From Ruminococcaceae bacterium FB2012 (lineage in GTDB: Bacteria; Bacillota; Clostridia; Oscillospirales; Ruminococcaceae), in assembly GCA_900104495.1 (NCBI GenBank), contig FMXS01000003.1, positions 124,001-188,000 on the forward strand: DNA of 64,000 nucleotides, written 5' to 3'. Positions within the stretch are counted from its first letter, which is position 1, and each line of letters opens with the position of its first letter. Below the pieces are notes generated by a model that was given only the letters and a program-made list of their open reading frames with translations, made no database searches and was not told the origin of the DNA. Shown piece by piece: positions 34,288 through 42,610 of the stretch. The position numbers and the translations under genes are program-made.

Positions 34288-36540
34288 ATGAAAAATCCGC
34301 TGATAAAGCGAATCCCCCGAGAGCTGAAAAGCGAATTCGGGAAGCAGCTGGCTATCTTCCTGTTCTTCGTAATGGTGATCGGCGCGGTTTCGGGATTCAT
34401 CATCTCCGCCGACAGCATGATAAAATCCTACAACGACAGCTTCGGGGACTACGCCGTGGAGGACGGCAACTTCGAGCTGCGTGACAAGGCGGACAGCGAG
34501 CTTCTCCGCTCCATTGAGGAAGAGGGGAAGATCAAGGTTTACGAGAACTTCTACAAGCAGGAGGAGACCGGGAGCTTTGAGAGCAAGCTGCGCATCTACG
34601 GCGAGCGCAAGGAAATCGACCGCGTGGACATCTGGGAGGGCTCCATGCCCGCCGCCGAGGACGAGATAGCTATCGACAGGCTCTACGCCGAGAACCACAA
34701 GCTGGAGCCCGGCAGCACCATCAAGCTTGACGGCAAAGAGCTGAAAGTCTGCGGCATCGCCGCCCTGACGGACTATTCGGCGCTGTTTGAGAACCCCACC
34801 GATCTGATGTTCGACAACGACCTCTTCGGCGTGGGCGTCATGTCCGACGCGGGCTTTAACGCCCTTCCCGACAGCCACCTGCACTACATCTACTCCTGGC
34901 ACTACAACACCAAGCCCGCCGACGATGCCGAAGCCAAAACAATGAGCGAGGAGCTTATCAAAGTCATCGCTCCGAAGGCTCAGCTGGCCGGCTTCATCCC
35001 CGAATATGCCAACCAGGCTATTGTTTTCACCGGCAACGATATGACCGGAGACCGCACCTCGATCATCGTGTTCCTGTATATCACCGTGGCGATACTGGCA
35101 TTTGTGTTTTCTATCACCATCGACAGCACCATCACCGCCGAAGCGGGAGTCATCGGCACTCTGAGAGCCTCCGGCTACAGCCGCGGCGAGATACTCAGAC
35201 ACTATCTTATCGTCCCCATGATGACGCTGACAGCGGCGGCGATAGTCGGAAACGTCCTGGGCTACACCCTTTTGGAAAAATTCATGGCCAAAGCCTATCT
35301 GGACAGCTACTCTCTGACCACCTACAAGGTGCTTTTCAGTGCCGACGCTTTCCTCTACACCACGCTGGTCCCCATGGCGATAATGCTGGCGATAAACGTC
35401 ATCACACTTATGAGCAAGCTGAAGCTGTCGCCCCTGCGCTTCCTGCGCCGTGACCTCAGCCGCCGCAAAAAGAAGAAGTCTTTCCGGCTGAACACCAGGA
35501 TCCCGATAATGATCCGTTTCCGTCTGAGGATAATCTTCCAGAACCTTCCCAATTACATTACGCTTATAATCGGGTCCTTCTTAGCCAACGCGATACTGCT
35601 CTTCGGAATGATCTTCGAGCCCATGCTGGTGAACTATTCCGACACCGTCAAGGAGAATATGCTGGCCTCGGACATCTACATTTTGAAAACCGATGCCGAC
35701 ACTTCGGTGAAGTCCGCCGAAAAGGGACAGATGATAAGCCTCACCTCCGAGGTGGAGGGCTATGTCAAGGAGGACATCCCGATCTACGGCATCAAGCGGG
35801 ACAGCCGCTATCTGGATTTCGACCACGACACCGACGGGCTGATCTTCTCCACGGCGTATCAGAACAAATACAAGCTGGATGTGGGGGACACCGTTACCCT
35901 GCATCAGCAGTACGGCGACAAAGAATACAAACTGAAGGTAGGCGGGTTCTACGAATATCCCGCGACGCTGGCGATCTTTGCCGACGCTGACAAATTCTCC
36001 GAGCTGTTTGCGGACGAGGACAGCATGACCATGATCTTCTCCGACCAGAAGCTGGATGACATCGACTCCCGCAACATTGCGGCGACCATCACCGAGAACG
36101 ACCTCACCAAGACTTCCCGTCAGCTGACGAGGTCCATGGGCAGTCTGATGACGATCTTCCTGGCCTTCGGCATTGTGATGTTCATGCTGGTGATCTATCT
36201 GCTGGCGAAGATAATCATTGAACGCAACGCACAGTCCATTTCCATGACGAAGATCCTGGGCTACACCGATCGGGAGATCAACGGGCTTTACATCCGGGCG
36301 ACGACGATTGTGGCATTAGGCTCGATCATTCTGACGATACCCTTAGCGAACCTGCTTTTGGACAAGGTCTTTGAGATCGTATTCCGTTCCTTCCCGGGAT
36401 ATTTTGAATACAGTGTATCGCCGCTGCTTTTGTTGAGAGCGGGTCTCCTCGGAACGGGAGTATACATTATGATCGCGCTGCTGCTTATCAGGAAAGTAAA
36501 GCGCATCAAGCTTGCGGAGGCGTTGAAAAACGTAGAATAG
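34288..36540 (+). CDS. FtsX-type ABC permease
   Basis: 750 residues. First membrane segment at about 17-40, a large extracellular domain (about 41-255), three membrane segments (about 256-280, 305-330, 355-375), a short loop with the basic run SRRKKKKSF, a further segment (about 415-435), a second extracellular domain (about 436-610) and three final segments ending KRIKLAEALKNVE. Both halves end in a FtsX core, so a monomer may provide the whole permease. It pairs with the ATPase upstream; GGGGGAGAGG precedes the start. Substrate unknown; related pairs export bacteriocin-like peptides or give resistance to them. Confidence 0.9.
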   Translation: MKNPLIKRIPRELKSEFGKQLAIFLFFVMVIGAVSGFIISADSMIKSYNDSFGDYAVEDGNFELRDKADSELLRSIEEEGKIKVYENFYKQEETGSFESKLRIYGERKEIDRVDIWEGSMPAAEDEIAIDRLYAENHKLEPGSTIKLDGKELKVCGIAALTDYSALFENPTDLMFDNDLFGVGVMSDAGFNALPDSHLHYIYSWHYNTKPADDAEAKTMSEELIKVIAPKAQLAGFIPEYANQAIVFTGNDMTGDRTSIIVFLYITVAILAFVFSITIDSTITAEAGVIGTLRASGYSRGEILRHYLIVPMMTLTAAAIVGNVLGYTLLEKFMAKAYLDSYSLTTYKVLFSADAFLYTTLVPMAIMLAINVITLMSKLKLSPLRFLRRDLSRRKKKKSFRLNTRIPIMIRFRLRIIFQNLPNYITLIIGSFLANAILLFGMIFEPMLVNYSDTVKENMLASDIYILKTDADTSVKSAEKGQMISLTSEVEGYVKEDIPIYGIKRDSRYLDFDHDTDGLIFSTAYQNKYKLDVGDTVTLHQQYGDKEYKLKVGGFYEYPATLAIFADADKFSELFADEDSMTMIFSDQKLDDIDSRNIAATITENDLTKTSRQLTRSMGSLMTIFLAFGIVMFMLVIYLLAKIIIERNAQSISMTKILGYTDREINGLYIRATTIVALGSIILTIPLANLLLDKVFEIVFRSFPGYFEYSVSPLLLLRAGLLGTGVYIMIALLLIRKVKRIKLAEALKNVE

Positions 36541-36544
36541 CAGG

Positions 36545-36955
36545 GGCGGCGGGGTCGCACAAAGTTGCAAACCCAACCGTGAAGCGCATTCCGCCCATCC
36601 AAGGGCGCGGTCAGCCCTTGGCGGGGTCTGGGGCTGGCCCCAGCGGAGCTCGAGGCAGAGCCTCGTTCGGCGCGTCAGCGACGACCCCGGCGCTGCACAA
36701 GAAAAGAGTAGGGAAACGAAGAAGTTTCTCTACTCTTTTTTATGTAGACAAATCATACGCAGCGCCGGAAAGGTGTTCTCCTGCACTCGCAGGAAACAGC
36801 GAGGACGCAAAGCGGATGAGCGTCTTTCCGTCCCCCGACGAGCCAAAGTGGGGCGGCATCCTGCCACGCTCCAAGTATAGGGCAGAATCCCAACAAAGGC
36901 TCACGCCCCGTTTCGGAGGCTTTCCGGTCGCCCCCGAACCCCTTCGGATGCACAC
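36545..36955 (-). repeat. GC-rich structured dispersed repeat, copy 1 (reverse orientation)
   Basis: This non-coding block fills most of the gap 36541-37124. Read on the minus strand it runs from GTGCATCCGAAGGGGTTCGG to GGGCGGAATGCGCTTC and matches the copies at 46245-46735 and 51142-51535 over most of its length. The core stem CCGGCGCTGC (36687-36696) / GCAGCGCCGG (36759-36768) is conserved; the enclosed 62 bases differ from the other copies and form a terminator-like hairpin. Open frames here overlap each other, differ between copies and lack ribosome sites. Confidence 0.8.
36702..36741 (+). terminator. Terminator-like hairpin inside repeat copy 1
   Basis: AAAAGAGTAGGGAAAC (36702-36717) pairs with GTTTCTCTACTCTTTT (36724-36739), 16 pairs with one G-T wobble, followed by T. 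It may end transcription of the ABC exporter. Confidence 0.75.
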
Positions 36956-37051
36956 CTTTACCCCTTCGGAGATGCTCTCTTCCTTACGGAGTACAAAACT
37001 GCTTCATAATTATACATTACTTCCCTTTTCTCAGCAAATTCTTCAAAGCTC

Positions 37052-37080
37052 TTGCATTTTCCGCAAGGGCGTGATATAAT
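37052..37080 (+). promoter_or_regulatory. Promoter of the LTA-synthase-like gene
   Basis: TTGCAT (37052-37057), 17-bp spacer, TATAAT (37075-37080). Confidence 0.85.
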
Positions 37081-37124
37081 ATTAGGATAAGCGAAATAAA
37101 CATAAAAACAAGGAGAGACAAGAA

Positions 37125-39116
37125 TTGGAAAAGATCAAGTTGTGGAAAACGCATCCGAAAATATGGTTCTGGCTGCTCTGCGCATTGGGCTTCTTAGCTT
37201 CGGTCGGAGTGGCTCAGACCGGAGAGTATGCCTTCGGATCCGCGAAGACAAGCTATCTGGTGCTGATGAAGATACTGTTTTTTGCCTTTGCCGCCTTGAT
37301 GCTGGCCGGCATCTGGCTGGCGATAAGCGCCTGGTCAAAGCTCGAAAAGCCCTTCGCCGTAAAACCTATCGTCTTCGCTCTGCTGGCGGCGCTGGAAGCC
37401 TACGCCCTCTCGGAGCTTTGCATGAACGCCCTGTTCTTCAAGCGCTATCCGCTCTATAACCTGCTGGGCTACATAATGTATGCCGTTCCCTTCCTTCTGG
37501 GAGCCGTCATCTTGAAAAAGCCGAAGATATGGTTCATCGTGCTGGAAGTGGTCTTCGCCTTCTACTCCGTCATGCAGTATTACATCACCATGTTCCGGGG
37601 GGCGCCTATCAAGTTCACCGACCTTGCCAACCTGGAAAGCGCTATCGAGATCAAGGGCGAATACACCTTCTCTATAACCTTTACCGCCATTGTGGCAGTG
37701 CTCCAGACTGCGGCCTTTATATTCATCACCGTTATGACCAAGCTGGAATCAAAGGCCGCAAAGCCCCGGCTTATTACTCTCGGAAGCTGCGGCGCGGCAA
37801 TGGCGCTGTTCTTCCTGCTCACCGGCTATACCTACGACTACGGCATCCGCAACCGCGTTATCTGCCTGAACTTCTCCGGCTCTGAGGACACCCGCACCTC
37901 CCGCAGCGTGGGAAGCCTGCTGATGTTCTACTACGACGGCGTCTACAACCGGGTGAAGATCCCCGAGGGCTACTCCACTGAAAAGGCCGAGGCGCTCATA
38001 GATCAGTACAAGCAGGAGGAGGCGCCGAAAAAAACGCCCATACTCATCGGGATACTCAACGAGAGCTTTGCGGATTATTCGCATATCGGCCCGGTAGAGA
38101 CCACACAGGATTACCTCGCCAATTACCATAAGCTGCAGAGCGAGGCCGTTACCGGCTATGTGACCGTTTCGCCCTACGGCGGCTACAGCTGCAATTCCGA
38201 GTTCGAGTTCCTCTCGGGCAACTCGATGCACTTCCTGCCGCTGGGTTCGGCTATCTATACCAACTATCTTGACTCCAAGCAGGATTCAATGGTCTCCGCC
38301 CTCAACTCCCTGGGCTATGAGACCGTGGCCTTTACTCCGTGCAGCAAGGGCCTGTGGAACATCGGCAACGCTTATAACTATCTCGGTTTCACCACGAAAT
38401 ATTTCAAGAACAACATCAACCTGAAAAACAAGACTGTCATAAACGGCGAGCCTGCGGACCAGGCTATATATGACAGGCTGTATGAAGTGGTGGATCAGCG
38501 GGACAAGAACAAGGGTATGTTCGTGTGGGTGACAACGATGCAGAACCATGCCCCTTACCACTATCCCGTGCCGGACAACCTTGATCTGAAAAGCCCCTAC
38601 AACGAGGACGCCGAGAAATTCATGCGCTCCATAAAGGCCTCGGACGATGCGCTGGGAAATCTGATCGAGCACTACCGCAATTACGATGAGGAGGTCGTCA
38701 TCGTAATGTTCGGAGACCACTATCCTCACATCGAGGGCTATGCGGACGAGCTTTATCACAGCTCGCTGGGCGGCCTTGGCGCAGAGCAGTATTCTCTTGT
38801 GCATCAGACACCCTTTATCGTGTGGAGCAACAAAGGGATCGAAGCGCGGAAAATCGAGGACATCAGCCTCAACTACCTCGGCAACGAGATGTTCAAGGCG
38901 GCAGGACTGCCGCTGACACCCGTTCAGCAGGAGCTCGAGCATATCCGTGAGAAGCTGCCGGTGATCTCCTCCTTCGGCTGCAAGACCTCGAACGGTGAGT
39001 GGCACCGCACCGGCGACACCCTCGGCAGCTTTATGAGCTATGACGAGATACACGCGGAATATGAGACCCTTCAGTACTACCGGATGTTCGACGAGGACCG
39101 CAGGTTCCTGAAATGA
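37125..39116 (+). CDS. LTA-synthase-family membrane sulfatase/phosphoglycerol transferase
   Basis: 663 residues with a TTG start, chosen because AGGAGAGA lies 6 bases upstream. Five membrane segments fill residues 1-225; a large extracellular sulfatase-fold domain follows. It has the metal-binding Glu in ILNESFADYS, the nucleophile region GGYSCNSEFEFLSG, MQNHAPYHY, and FGDHYPHIEG with metal-binding Asp/His. In lipoteichoic-acid synthases the nucleophile is Thr; here a Ser (YSCNSE) occupies that place. Likely reaction: transfer of a phosphoglycerol (or other phospho-alcohol) group to a cell-envelope polymer. A DtxR-type regulator gene follows after 43 bases on the same strand. Confidence 0.88.
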   Translation: MEKIKLWKTHPKIWFWLLCALGFLASVGVAQTGEYAFGSAKTSYLVLMKILFFAFAALMLAGIWLAISAWSKLEKPFAVKPIVFALLAALEAYALSELCMNALFFKRYPLYNLLGYIMYAVPFLLGAVILKKPKIWFIVLEVVFAFYSVMQYYITMFRGAPIKFTDLANLESAIEIKGEYTFSITFTAIVAVLQTAAFIFITVMTKLESKAAKPRLITLGSCGAAMALFFLLTGYTYDYGIRNRVICLNFSGSEDTRTSRSVGSLLMFYYDGVYNRVKIPEGYSTEKAEALIDQYKQEEAPKKTPILIGILNESFADYSHIGPVETTQDYLANYHKLQSEAVTGYVTVSPYGGYSCNSEFEFLSGNSMHFLPLGSAIYTNYLDSKQDSMVSALNSLGYETVAFTPCSKGLWNIGNAYNYLGFTTKYFKNNINLKNKTVINGEPADQAIYDRLYEVVDQRDKNKGMFVWVTTMQNHAPYHYPVPDNLDLKSPYNEDAEKFMRSIKASDDALGNLIEHYRNYDEEVVIVMFGDHYPHIEGYADELYHSSLGGLGAEQYSLVHQTPFIVWSNKGIEARKIEDISLNYLGNEMFKAAGLPLTPVQQELEHIREKLPVISSFGCKTSNGEWHRTGDTLGSFMSYDEIHAEYETLQYYRMFDEDRRFLK

Positions 39117-39159
39117 CCGAACAGAACGCAGAACAAAATACAAGAAAGAAGGTATCCCC

Positions 39160-39537
39160 ATGACACTGAGAGAATCCGGCGAAGACTATCTGGAGACCAT
39201 ACTTATCCTTCATGAGCGCACAGGCTATGTGCGGTCTATCGACGTTGCCAACGAGCTGGGCTATTCAAAGCCCTCGGTGAGCCGTGCCGTGGGCATACTC
39301 AAGGAAAACGGCTTCCTCACCGTTGAGCGGGACGGCCAGCTGGTGCTGACCGAATCCGGCCTTGCCCGTGCGGAGGAGGTCTACGGCCGCCACAAGCTGC
39401 TGACTAAGTTCTTGAACAAGGTGCTGGGCGTCAGCGAGGAGAACTCCGCCGAGGACGCCTGCCGCATCGAGCACGTCATCAGCACCGAGACCTTTGAAAA
39501 GCTGGGCGCTTTCGTGGAGAAATACTTAGGCGAATAA
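39160..39537 (+). CDS. DtxR/MntR-family metal-dependent repressor
   Basis: 125 residues: an N-terminal winged helix (LRESGEDYLETIL, helix-turn-helix around SIDVANELGYSKPSVSRAVGIL, wing ERDGQLVLT) and the dimerisation/metal domain, with no C-terminal SH3 domain. The metal-site motif DACRIEHVIS keeps the Cys-x-x-Glu-His pattern of iron-responding DtxR/IdeR, whereas Mn-responding MntR has Glu in place of Cys; iron is therefore the likelier effector, by inference. A candidate DtxR-type box lies at the feoAB promoter in this window. AGAAAGAAGG precedes the start. It probably shares the promoter at 37052. Confidence 0.88.
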   Translation: MTLRESGEDYLETILILHERTGYVRSIDVANELGYSKPSVSRAVGILKENGFLTVERDGQLVLTESGLARAEEVYGRHKLLTKFLNKVLGVSEENSAEDACRIEHVISTETFEKLGAFVEKYLGE

Positions 39538-39550
39538 GGATCGACGTAAG

Positions 39551-39592
39551 AAAAAGGCTGATCCCCTGTTTGAACGGGAGATCAGCTTTTTT
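39551..39592. terminator. Bidirectional terminator
   Basis: GCTGATC (39557-39563) pairs with GATCAGC (39580-39586), with inner CCC/GGG pairs, and is flanked by an A run and a T run; it serves both the DtxR-type gene and the convergent lipoprotein gene. Confidence 0.85.
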
Positions 39593-39595
39593 GTA

Positions 39596-40708
39596 TCATA
39601 TTCTTTTAACGGTGTAGCCCTTTTCTTCAAGCAGGGACACGATCCCTTCGCTGCCGCAGAAATGCGCCGTCCCCACCGCAAGGAACACATTCCTGCCTTT
39701 CTCCAGCAGACCGGCGGCTTTTTCCGCCATAGCTTTGTTGCGGTCGGTCTGTATCCGGTCGATGTACTCACTCATCAGCTTGTATTCCTCGGTTTCGGGG
39801 CCGTAGCCCTGACGGACAAGGTCATCCAGCTGCGCTTTCTTGGAGTAGAAGCTTTCCAGCGCCTCAAAGTCCCCTTTGCGCCAGTTGTCAAATATTTCTT
39901 CGTTGCTTTTCTTTATCTCCCCGGCGTTTTCCGTTGTATAGACCGCCAGCATCATTTCAAGAACGCTGTCGGAGAAGCCGGACATCATCTCCAGCTGCAT
40001 CTCCGCGGACTCCAGTTCGATCAGCTCCTTGCCGCTGTCCTTGGCGGAACGTATCAGCTGGTTGTCCAGCCCCAGATCGGAACTCATTCCGATACGGTTC
40101 AGCATATCCGATTCAAACAGCGAAAGATAGACCCAGGGACGGCAAGTCTTGTATAGATTCAAGTTCATACCGATGCTTTCGGCGTACTTCCCGACGCTTT
40201 CCAGAACTTCCGCCGAGATATGGTTATCAACGGTGTCGCCGTTCTGATAGTACATATAGTCGATCTCCTTCAGCAGCAGCGCGGGATCAATATCGGATGC
40301 GGCGACATCGCACTCCACCGCAAGAGCATCAGCAGAATCAAGCGCCCCGGTTATCCTTTCGGGCAGAGGATAGTCTTCCTGGTTGAGAGCGTGTACCGTG
40401 CCTATCATTACCAGCCTGCCGCCGTTTCCGGAGGTGACTTCCCACATAGCGGGGTTGATGTCCGAGGTCTTTTCCTTCTCCGGATGTGAGGAGCTGTCCG
40501 CTCCGGAGTTCTGCGTTTCCGCCGAAGAGGTATCCTCCTGCGCGGGAGCTGTTGTTGTCGTTGTTGTCGTGGCTGCCGTTGTTGTCACCGACGTGACGGA
40601 CGCCTGCGAGCTGCCGTCCGGGACGCTCTGCGAGGAGCCTTCCCCGGAGGCGCAGCCCGCCAGCATCACCGCCGCAGAAAGCAGCGCGAACAGTTTTCCC
40701 GATCTCAT
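39596..40708 (-). CDS. TraB/GumN-family lipoprotein
   Basis: 370 residues. A lipoprotein signal with lipobox near LAGC, followed by a Ser/Thr/Ala-rich low-complexity linker (about 25-70, with a run of threonines coded by ACA/ACG repeats). The catalytic-fold domain begins GGRLVMIGTVHALNQEDYPL, has ALAVECDV and ends FLAVGTAHFCGSEGIVSLL, the two GTxH motifs and the Glu that mark the TraB/PrgY/GumN (TIKI/ChaN-like) clan of possible metalloproteases. It would sit outside the membrane. The start at 40708 follows AAAGGAA and begins the signal peptide properly; 30 bases more are open upstream without a ribosome site. Substrate unknown. Confidence 0.85.
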   Translation of the reverse strand: MRSGKLFALLSAAVMLAGCASGEGSSQSVPDGSSQASVTSVTTTAATTTTTTTAPAQEDTSSAETQNSGADSSSHPEKEKTSDINPAMWEVTSGNGGRLVMIGTVHALNQEDYPLPERITGALDSADALAVECDVAASDIDPALLLKEIDYMYYQNGDTVDNHISAEVLESVGKYAESIGMNLNLYKTCRPWVYLSLFESDMLNRIGMSSDLGLDNQLIRSAKDSGKELIELESAEMQLEMMSGFSDSVLEMMLAVYTTENAGEIKKSNEEIFDNWRKGDFEALESFYSKKAQLDDLVRQGYGPETEEYKLMSEYIDRIQTDRNKAMAEKAAGLLEKGRNVFLAVGTAHFCGSEGIVSLLEEKGYTVKRI

Positions 40709-40740
40709 TTTCTGTTCCTTTCTTTTTTTCTGACACAAAG

Positions 40741-40766
40741 AAAAAGAGCCTCTGTATCAGAGGCTC
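40741..40766 (-). terminator. Terminator of acpP
   Basis: GAGCCTCTG (40746-40754) and CAGAGGCTC (40758-40766) form a 9-bp stem with a 3-base loop; on the minus strand a TTTTTC tract follows. Confidence 0.85.
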
Positions 40767-40778
40767 CGGGCTTTCGGT

Positions 40779-41015
40779 TCAGTCATCGTTGACAGCAGCC
40801 TCAACGTATCTTACTACGTCGCCGACTGTCTTGATGTTCTCGAGCTCCTCCTCGGAGATCTCAATGTCGTATTCATCACCGACCGCCATTGCCACTTCCA
40901 TTACATCCAGCGAGTCGGCATTCAGATCATCCTGGATAGAAGACTCCATTCTGATGCTGTCAGCGTCAATATCAAGCTGATCGGCAATGATCTGACAAAT
41001 CCTGTTAAAGATCAT
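40779..41015 (-). CDS. acpP: Acyl carrier protein
   Basis: 78 residues, acidic. The phosphopantetheine attachment site is the Ser in NADSLDVMEV, and the helix-II region that docks to synthases follows (AVGDEYDIEISEEEL). It carries growing acyl chains for fatty-acid synthesis. GGAGGGG lies 6 bases before the ATG at 41015; the frame is open further upstream but without a ribosome site. It stands alone rather than with fab genes, between a lipoprotein gene and a fold-back element, and has its own promoter and terminator. A specialised ACP for another pathway cannot be excluded. Confidence 0.93.
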   Translation of the reverse strand: MIFNRICQIIADQLDIDADSIRMESSIQDDLNADSLDVMEVAMAVGDEYDIEISEEELENIKTVGDVVRYVEAAVNDD

Positions 41016-41100
41016 TCTATTCCCCTCCATAACTTGTTTCTTCGGACCCGCCATGCCCTCAGACAAAGCGTTCCGTTATGCCTCTGTGATCTATACTGTT

Positions 41101-41129
41101 ATTATAGCGTCATCTTTATGATTCGTCAA
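41101..41129 (-). promoter_or_regulatory. Promoter of acpP
   Basis: On the minus strand: TTGACG (41129-41124), 17-bp spacer, TATAAT (41106-41101). The fold-back element begins 24 bases behind the -35 box. Confidence 0.85.
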
Positions 41130-41152
41130 GCCCTTTTTCAAAAAAATTTTTC

Positions 41153-41477
41153 GGCCGCCCCCTTGGCCCGCCTTATCACAGTTTGACGTTACTTTGTGCA
41201 GAGCTGCCGGGGGAGACCCTTTTGGAAAAAGGGTCATCCCCCGGACCCCCTCCCTAAAACTTTTAACGCTTTTTGGCGGGGGGCATATCTGGTTTTTGGA
41301 GGAGAGCGAAAGTCCAAGCTTTGCGCTTTTTTACGACAGAGGGTATGCCCCCCGCCAAAAAGAATCAGAAGTCTTTGGAAAGGGGTTTGGGGAATAACCT
41401 TTCTTCAGAAAGGTTTTCCCCAATAGTTCTGCGCAGAGTATTGCTAAACTGTGATAAGGCGGGCTAAGGGGACGGCC
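41153..41477. mobile_element. Fold-back/MITE-like element with 32-bp terminal inverted repeats
   Basis: GGCCGCCCCCTTGGCCCGCC... at 41153-41184 matches the reverse complement of 41446-41477 at 30 of 32 positions. The 325-bp body has nested complementary segments: GGGGGAGACCC.../GGGTCATCCCCC around 41210-41242, CTTTTTGGCGGGGGGCATA (near 41270) with its reverse complement near 41344-41362, and CCTTTCTTCAGAAAGG near 41398-41413. No transposase and no credible gene; the overlapping open frames in it have no ribosome sites. No clear target duplication was seen. It fills the gap between acpP and the dCMP deaminase gene. Confidence 0.75.
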
Positions 41478-41501
41478 ACAAATTATTATTGATGGCGGCT
41501 C

Positions 41502-41530
41502 TTGTCAAATTGGGGGGAGTATGGTATAAT
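41502..41530 (+). promoter_or_regulatory. Promoter of the dCMP deaminase gene
   Basis: TTGTCA (41502-41507), 17-bp spacer, TATAAT (41525-41530). Confidence 0.85.
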
Positions 41531-41560
41531 AAAAAAAACTGAACATCGGAGGAATGAAGA

Positions 41561-42040
41561 ATGAAACGCACCGATTATCTCAGCTGGGACGAATATTTTA
41601 TGGGCATTGCGCTTTTATCGGCGGGCAGGAGCAAGGACAACAACACTCAGGTAGGGGCCTGCATCGTTTCCGACGAGAACAAGATCCTTTCGGTGGGCTA
41701 CAACGGTATGCCCACGGGCTGCAATGACGACGATATGCCCTGGGAGCGCGAGGGCGCCTTCCTTGACACCAAATACCCTTACGTCTGCCACGCGGAGCTG
41801 AACGCTATCCTCAACCGCTCCACCGGCAGTCTGAAAAACGCCCGCATCTACGTTTCCCTTTTTCCCTGCAACGAATGTGCCAAGGCTATCATCCAGACCG
41901 GCATCAAGGAAGTAGTCTACTGGGACGACAAATACGCCGACACCGACGGCGTCAAGGCTTCAAAGCTGATGTTCCGGCTTTCGGGCGTGGCGATCAGACA
42001 GTATCAGCCCACCGGCAGGGAGATAAAGCTCAAGGTTTAA
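41561..42040 (+). CDS. dCMP deaminase (ComEB-like)
   Basis: 159 residues. Zinc-binding motifs of the cytidine deaminase superfamily are complete: CHAELNAIL (His ligand and catalytic Glu) and FPCNECAK (two Cys ligands); TGCNDDDMPW is typical of dCMP deaminases. It turns dCMP into dUMP, the thymidylate precursor; a dUTPase gene lies 2.4 kb away. TCGGAGGAA lies 7 bases before the start, and a strong promoter precedes it. The ComEB name reflects similarity only; no competence genes are nearby. Confidence 0.92.
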   Translation: MKRTDYLSWDEYFMGIALLSAGRSKDNNTQVGACIVSDENKILSVGYNGMPTGCNDDDMPWEREGAFLDTKYPYVCHAELNAILNRSTGSLKNARIYVSLFPCNECAKAIIQTGIKEVVYWDDKYADTDGVKASKLMFRLSGVAIRQYQPTGREIKLKV

Positions 42041-42060
42041 TTGACAGTTGACAGTTGATA

Positions 42061-42561
42061 ATGAGAAAGAAGATAACAAAAAAACGGGTGCTGATCGTCC
42101 TGCTTCCGCTGATCCCATTCATCGTATTCTTTGCATATCTGTTCATCCGGTATTCATCTGTGGAGAGGTCGATATATTTCAGCACCTTCAAATACAGATC
42201 AAACTATAAGCTCGAATGCGCAAGAGAAGCAACTCCCGGAGAGCAGGAACAAAACGGCATAGACAGGTACATCCGTTTCAAAGAGACTGTTCACGCCGAC
42301 ACCGAGCCCGAATCCTTAAAGGACATCTGTCAGCGGTGTACGGAGATCCTGTCGGAGGAATACCCCGGATATTCAAAGGCGCAGATATGCTTTATGAGCG
42401 GAAGTCAGGGAGAGTTCCTGTTTTTCTTCACCGATGAAAGCGGCAGGATATACAAGGTGATCTCCCAAATCAGCGGAAATGAAAACTCGCGGTTTTATTT
42501 CACCCGATCGGAGCTTGAAGAAGCCTTCCCGGGCAGCGAGATCGTAATCATCAGCAATTGA
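42061..42561 (+). CDS. Membrane-anchored protein of unknown function
   Basis: 166 residues. A basic N-terminus (MRKKITKKR) and one membrane helix (about 10-29) are followed by a 135-residue domain that would lie outside the cell, with the motif SGSQGEFLFFFTDESGRIY. No known family recognised. The start is peculiar: the ATG sits within TTGACAGTTGACAGTTGATAATGA, a copy of a small dispersed repeat also found at 28555, and there is no Shine-Dalgarno sequence. It is 20 bases after the dCMP deaminase stop, so translation may depend on coupling, or the natural start region may have been overwritten by the repeat. Confidence 0.6.
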   Translation: MRKKITKKRVLIVLLPLIPFIVFFAYLFIRYSSVERSIYFSTFKYRSNYKLECAREATPGEQEQNGIDRYIRFKETVHADTEPESLKDICQRCTEILSEEYPGYSKAQICFMSGSQGEFLFFFTDESGRIYKVISQISGNENSRFYFTRSELEEAFPGSEIVIISN

Positions 42562-42570
42562 CACGAATAC

Positions 42571-42606
42571 AAAACGGTATCTGTCCCGGCGGGCAGATAC
42601 CGTTTG
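42571..42606. terminator. Bidirectional terminator
   Basis: AAACGGTATCTG (42572-42583) pairs perfectly with CAGATACCGTTT (42594-42605). It lies between convergent genes, the second of which is uvrC. Confidence 0.8.
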
Positions 42607-42610
42607 ATCT

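Noticed and set aside
36579..37079. 166-residue open frame in repeat copy 1
   Set aside because: The matching segments in the other repeat copies are not open in the same frame, and no ribosome site is present.
40540..40600. GTTGTTGTC microsatellite-like run
   Set aside because: It encodes the Thr-rich linker of the TraB/GumN-like lipoprotein; no sign of an independent element.
41194..41467. Three overlapping short open frames in the fold-back element
   Set aside because: They follow from the palindromic structure and have no start signals.
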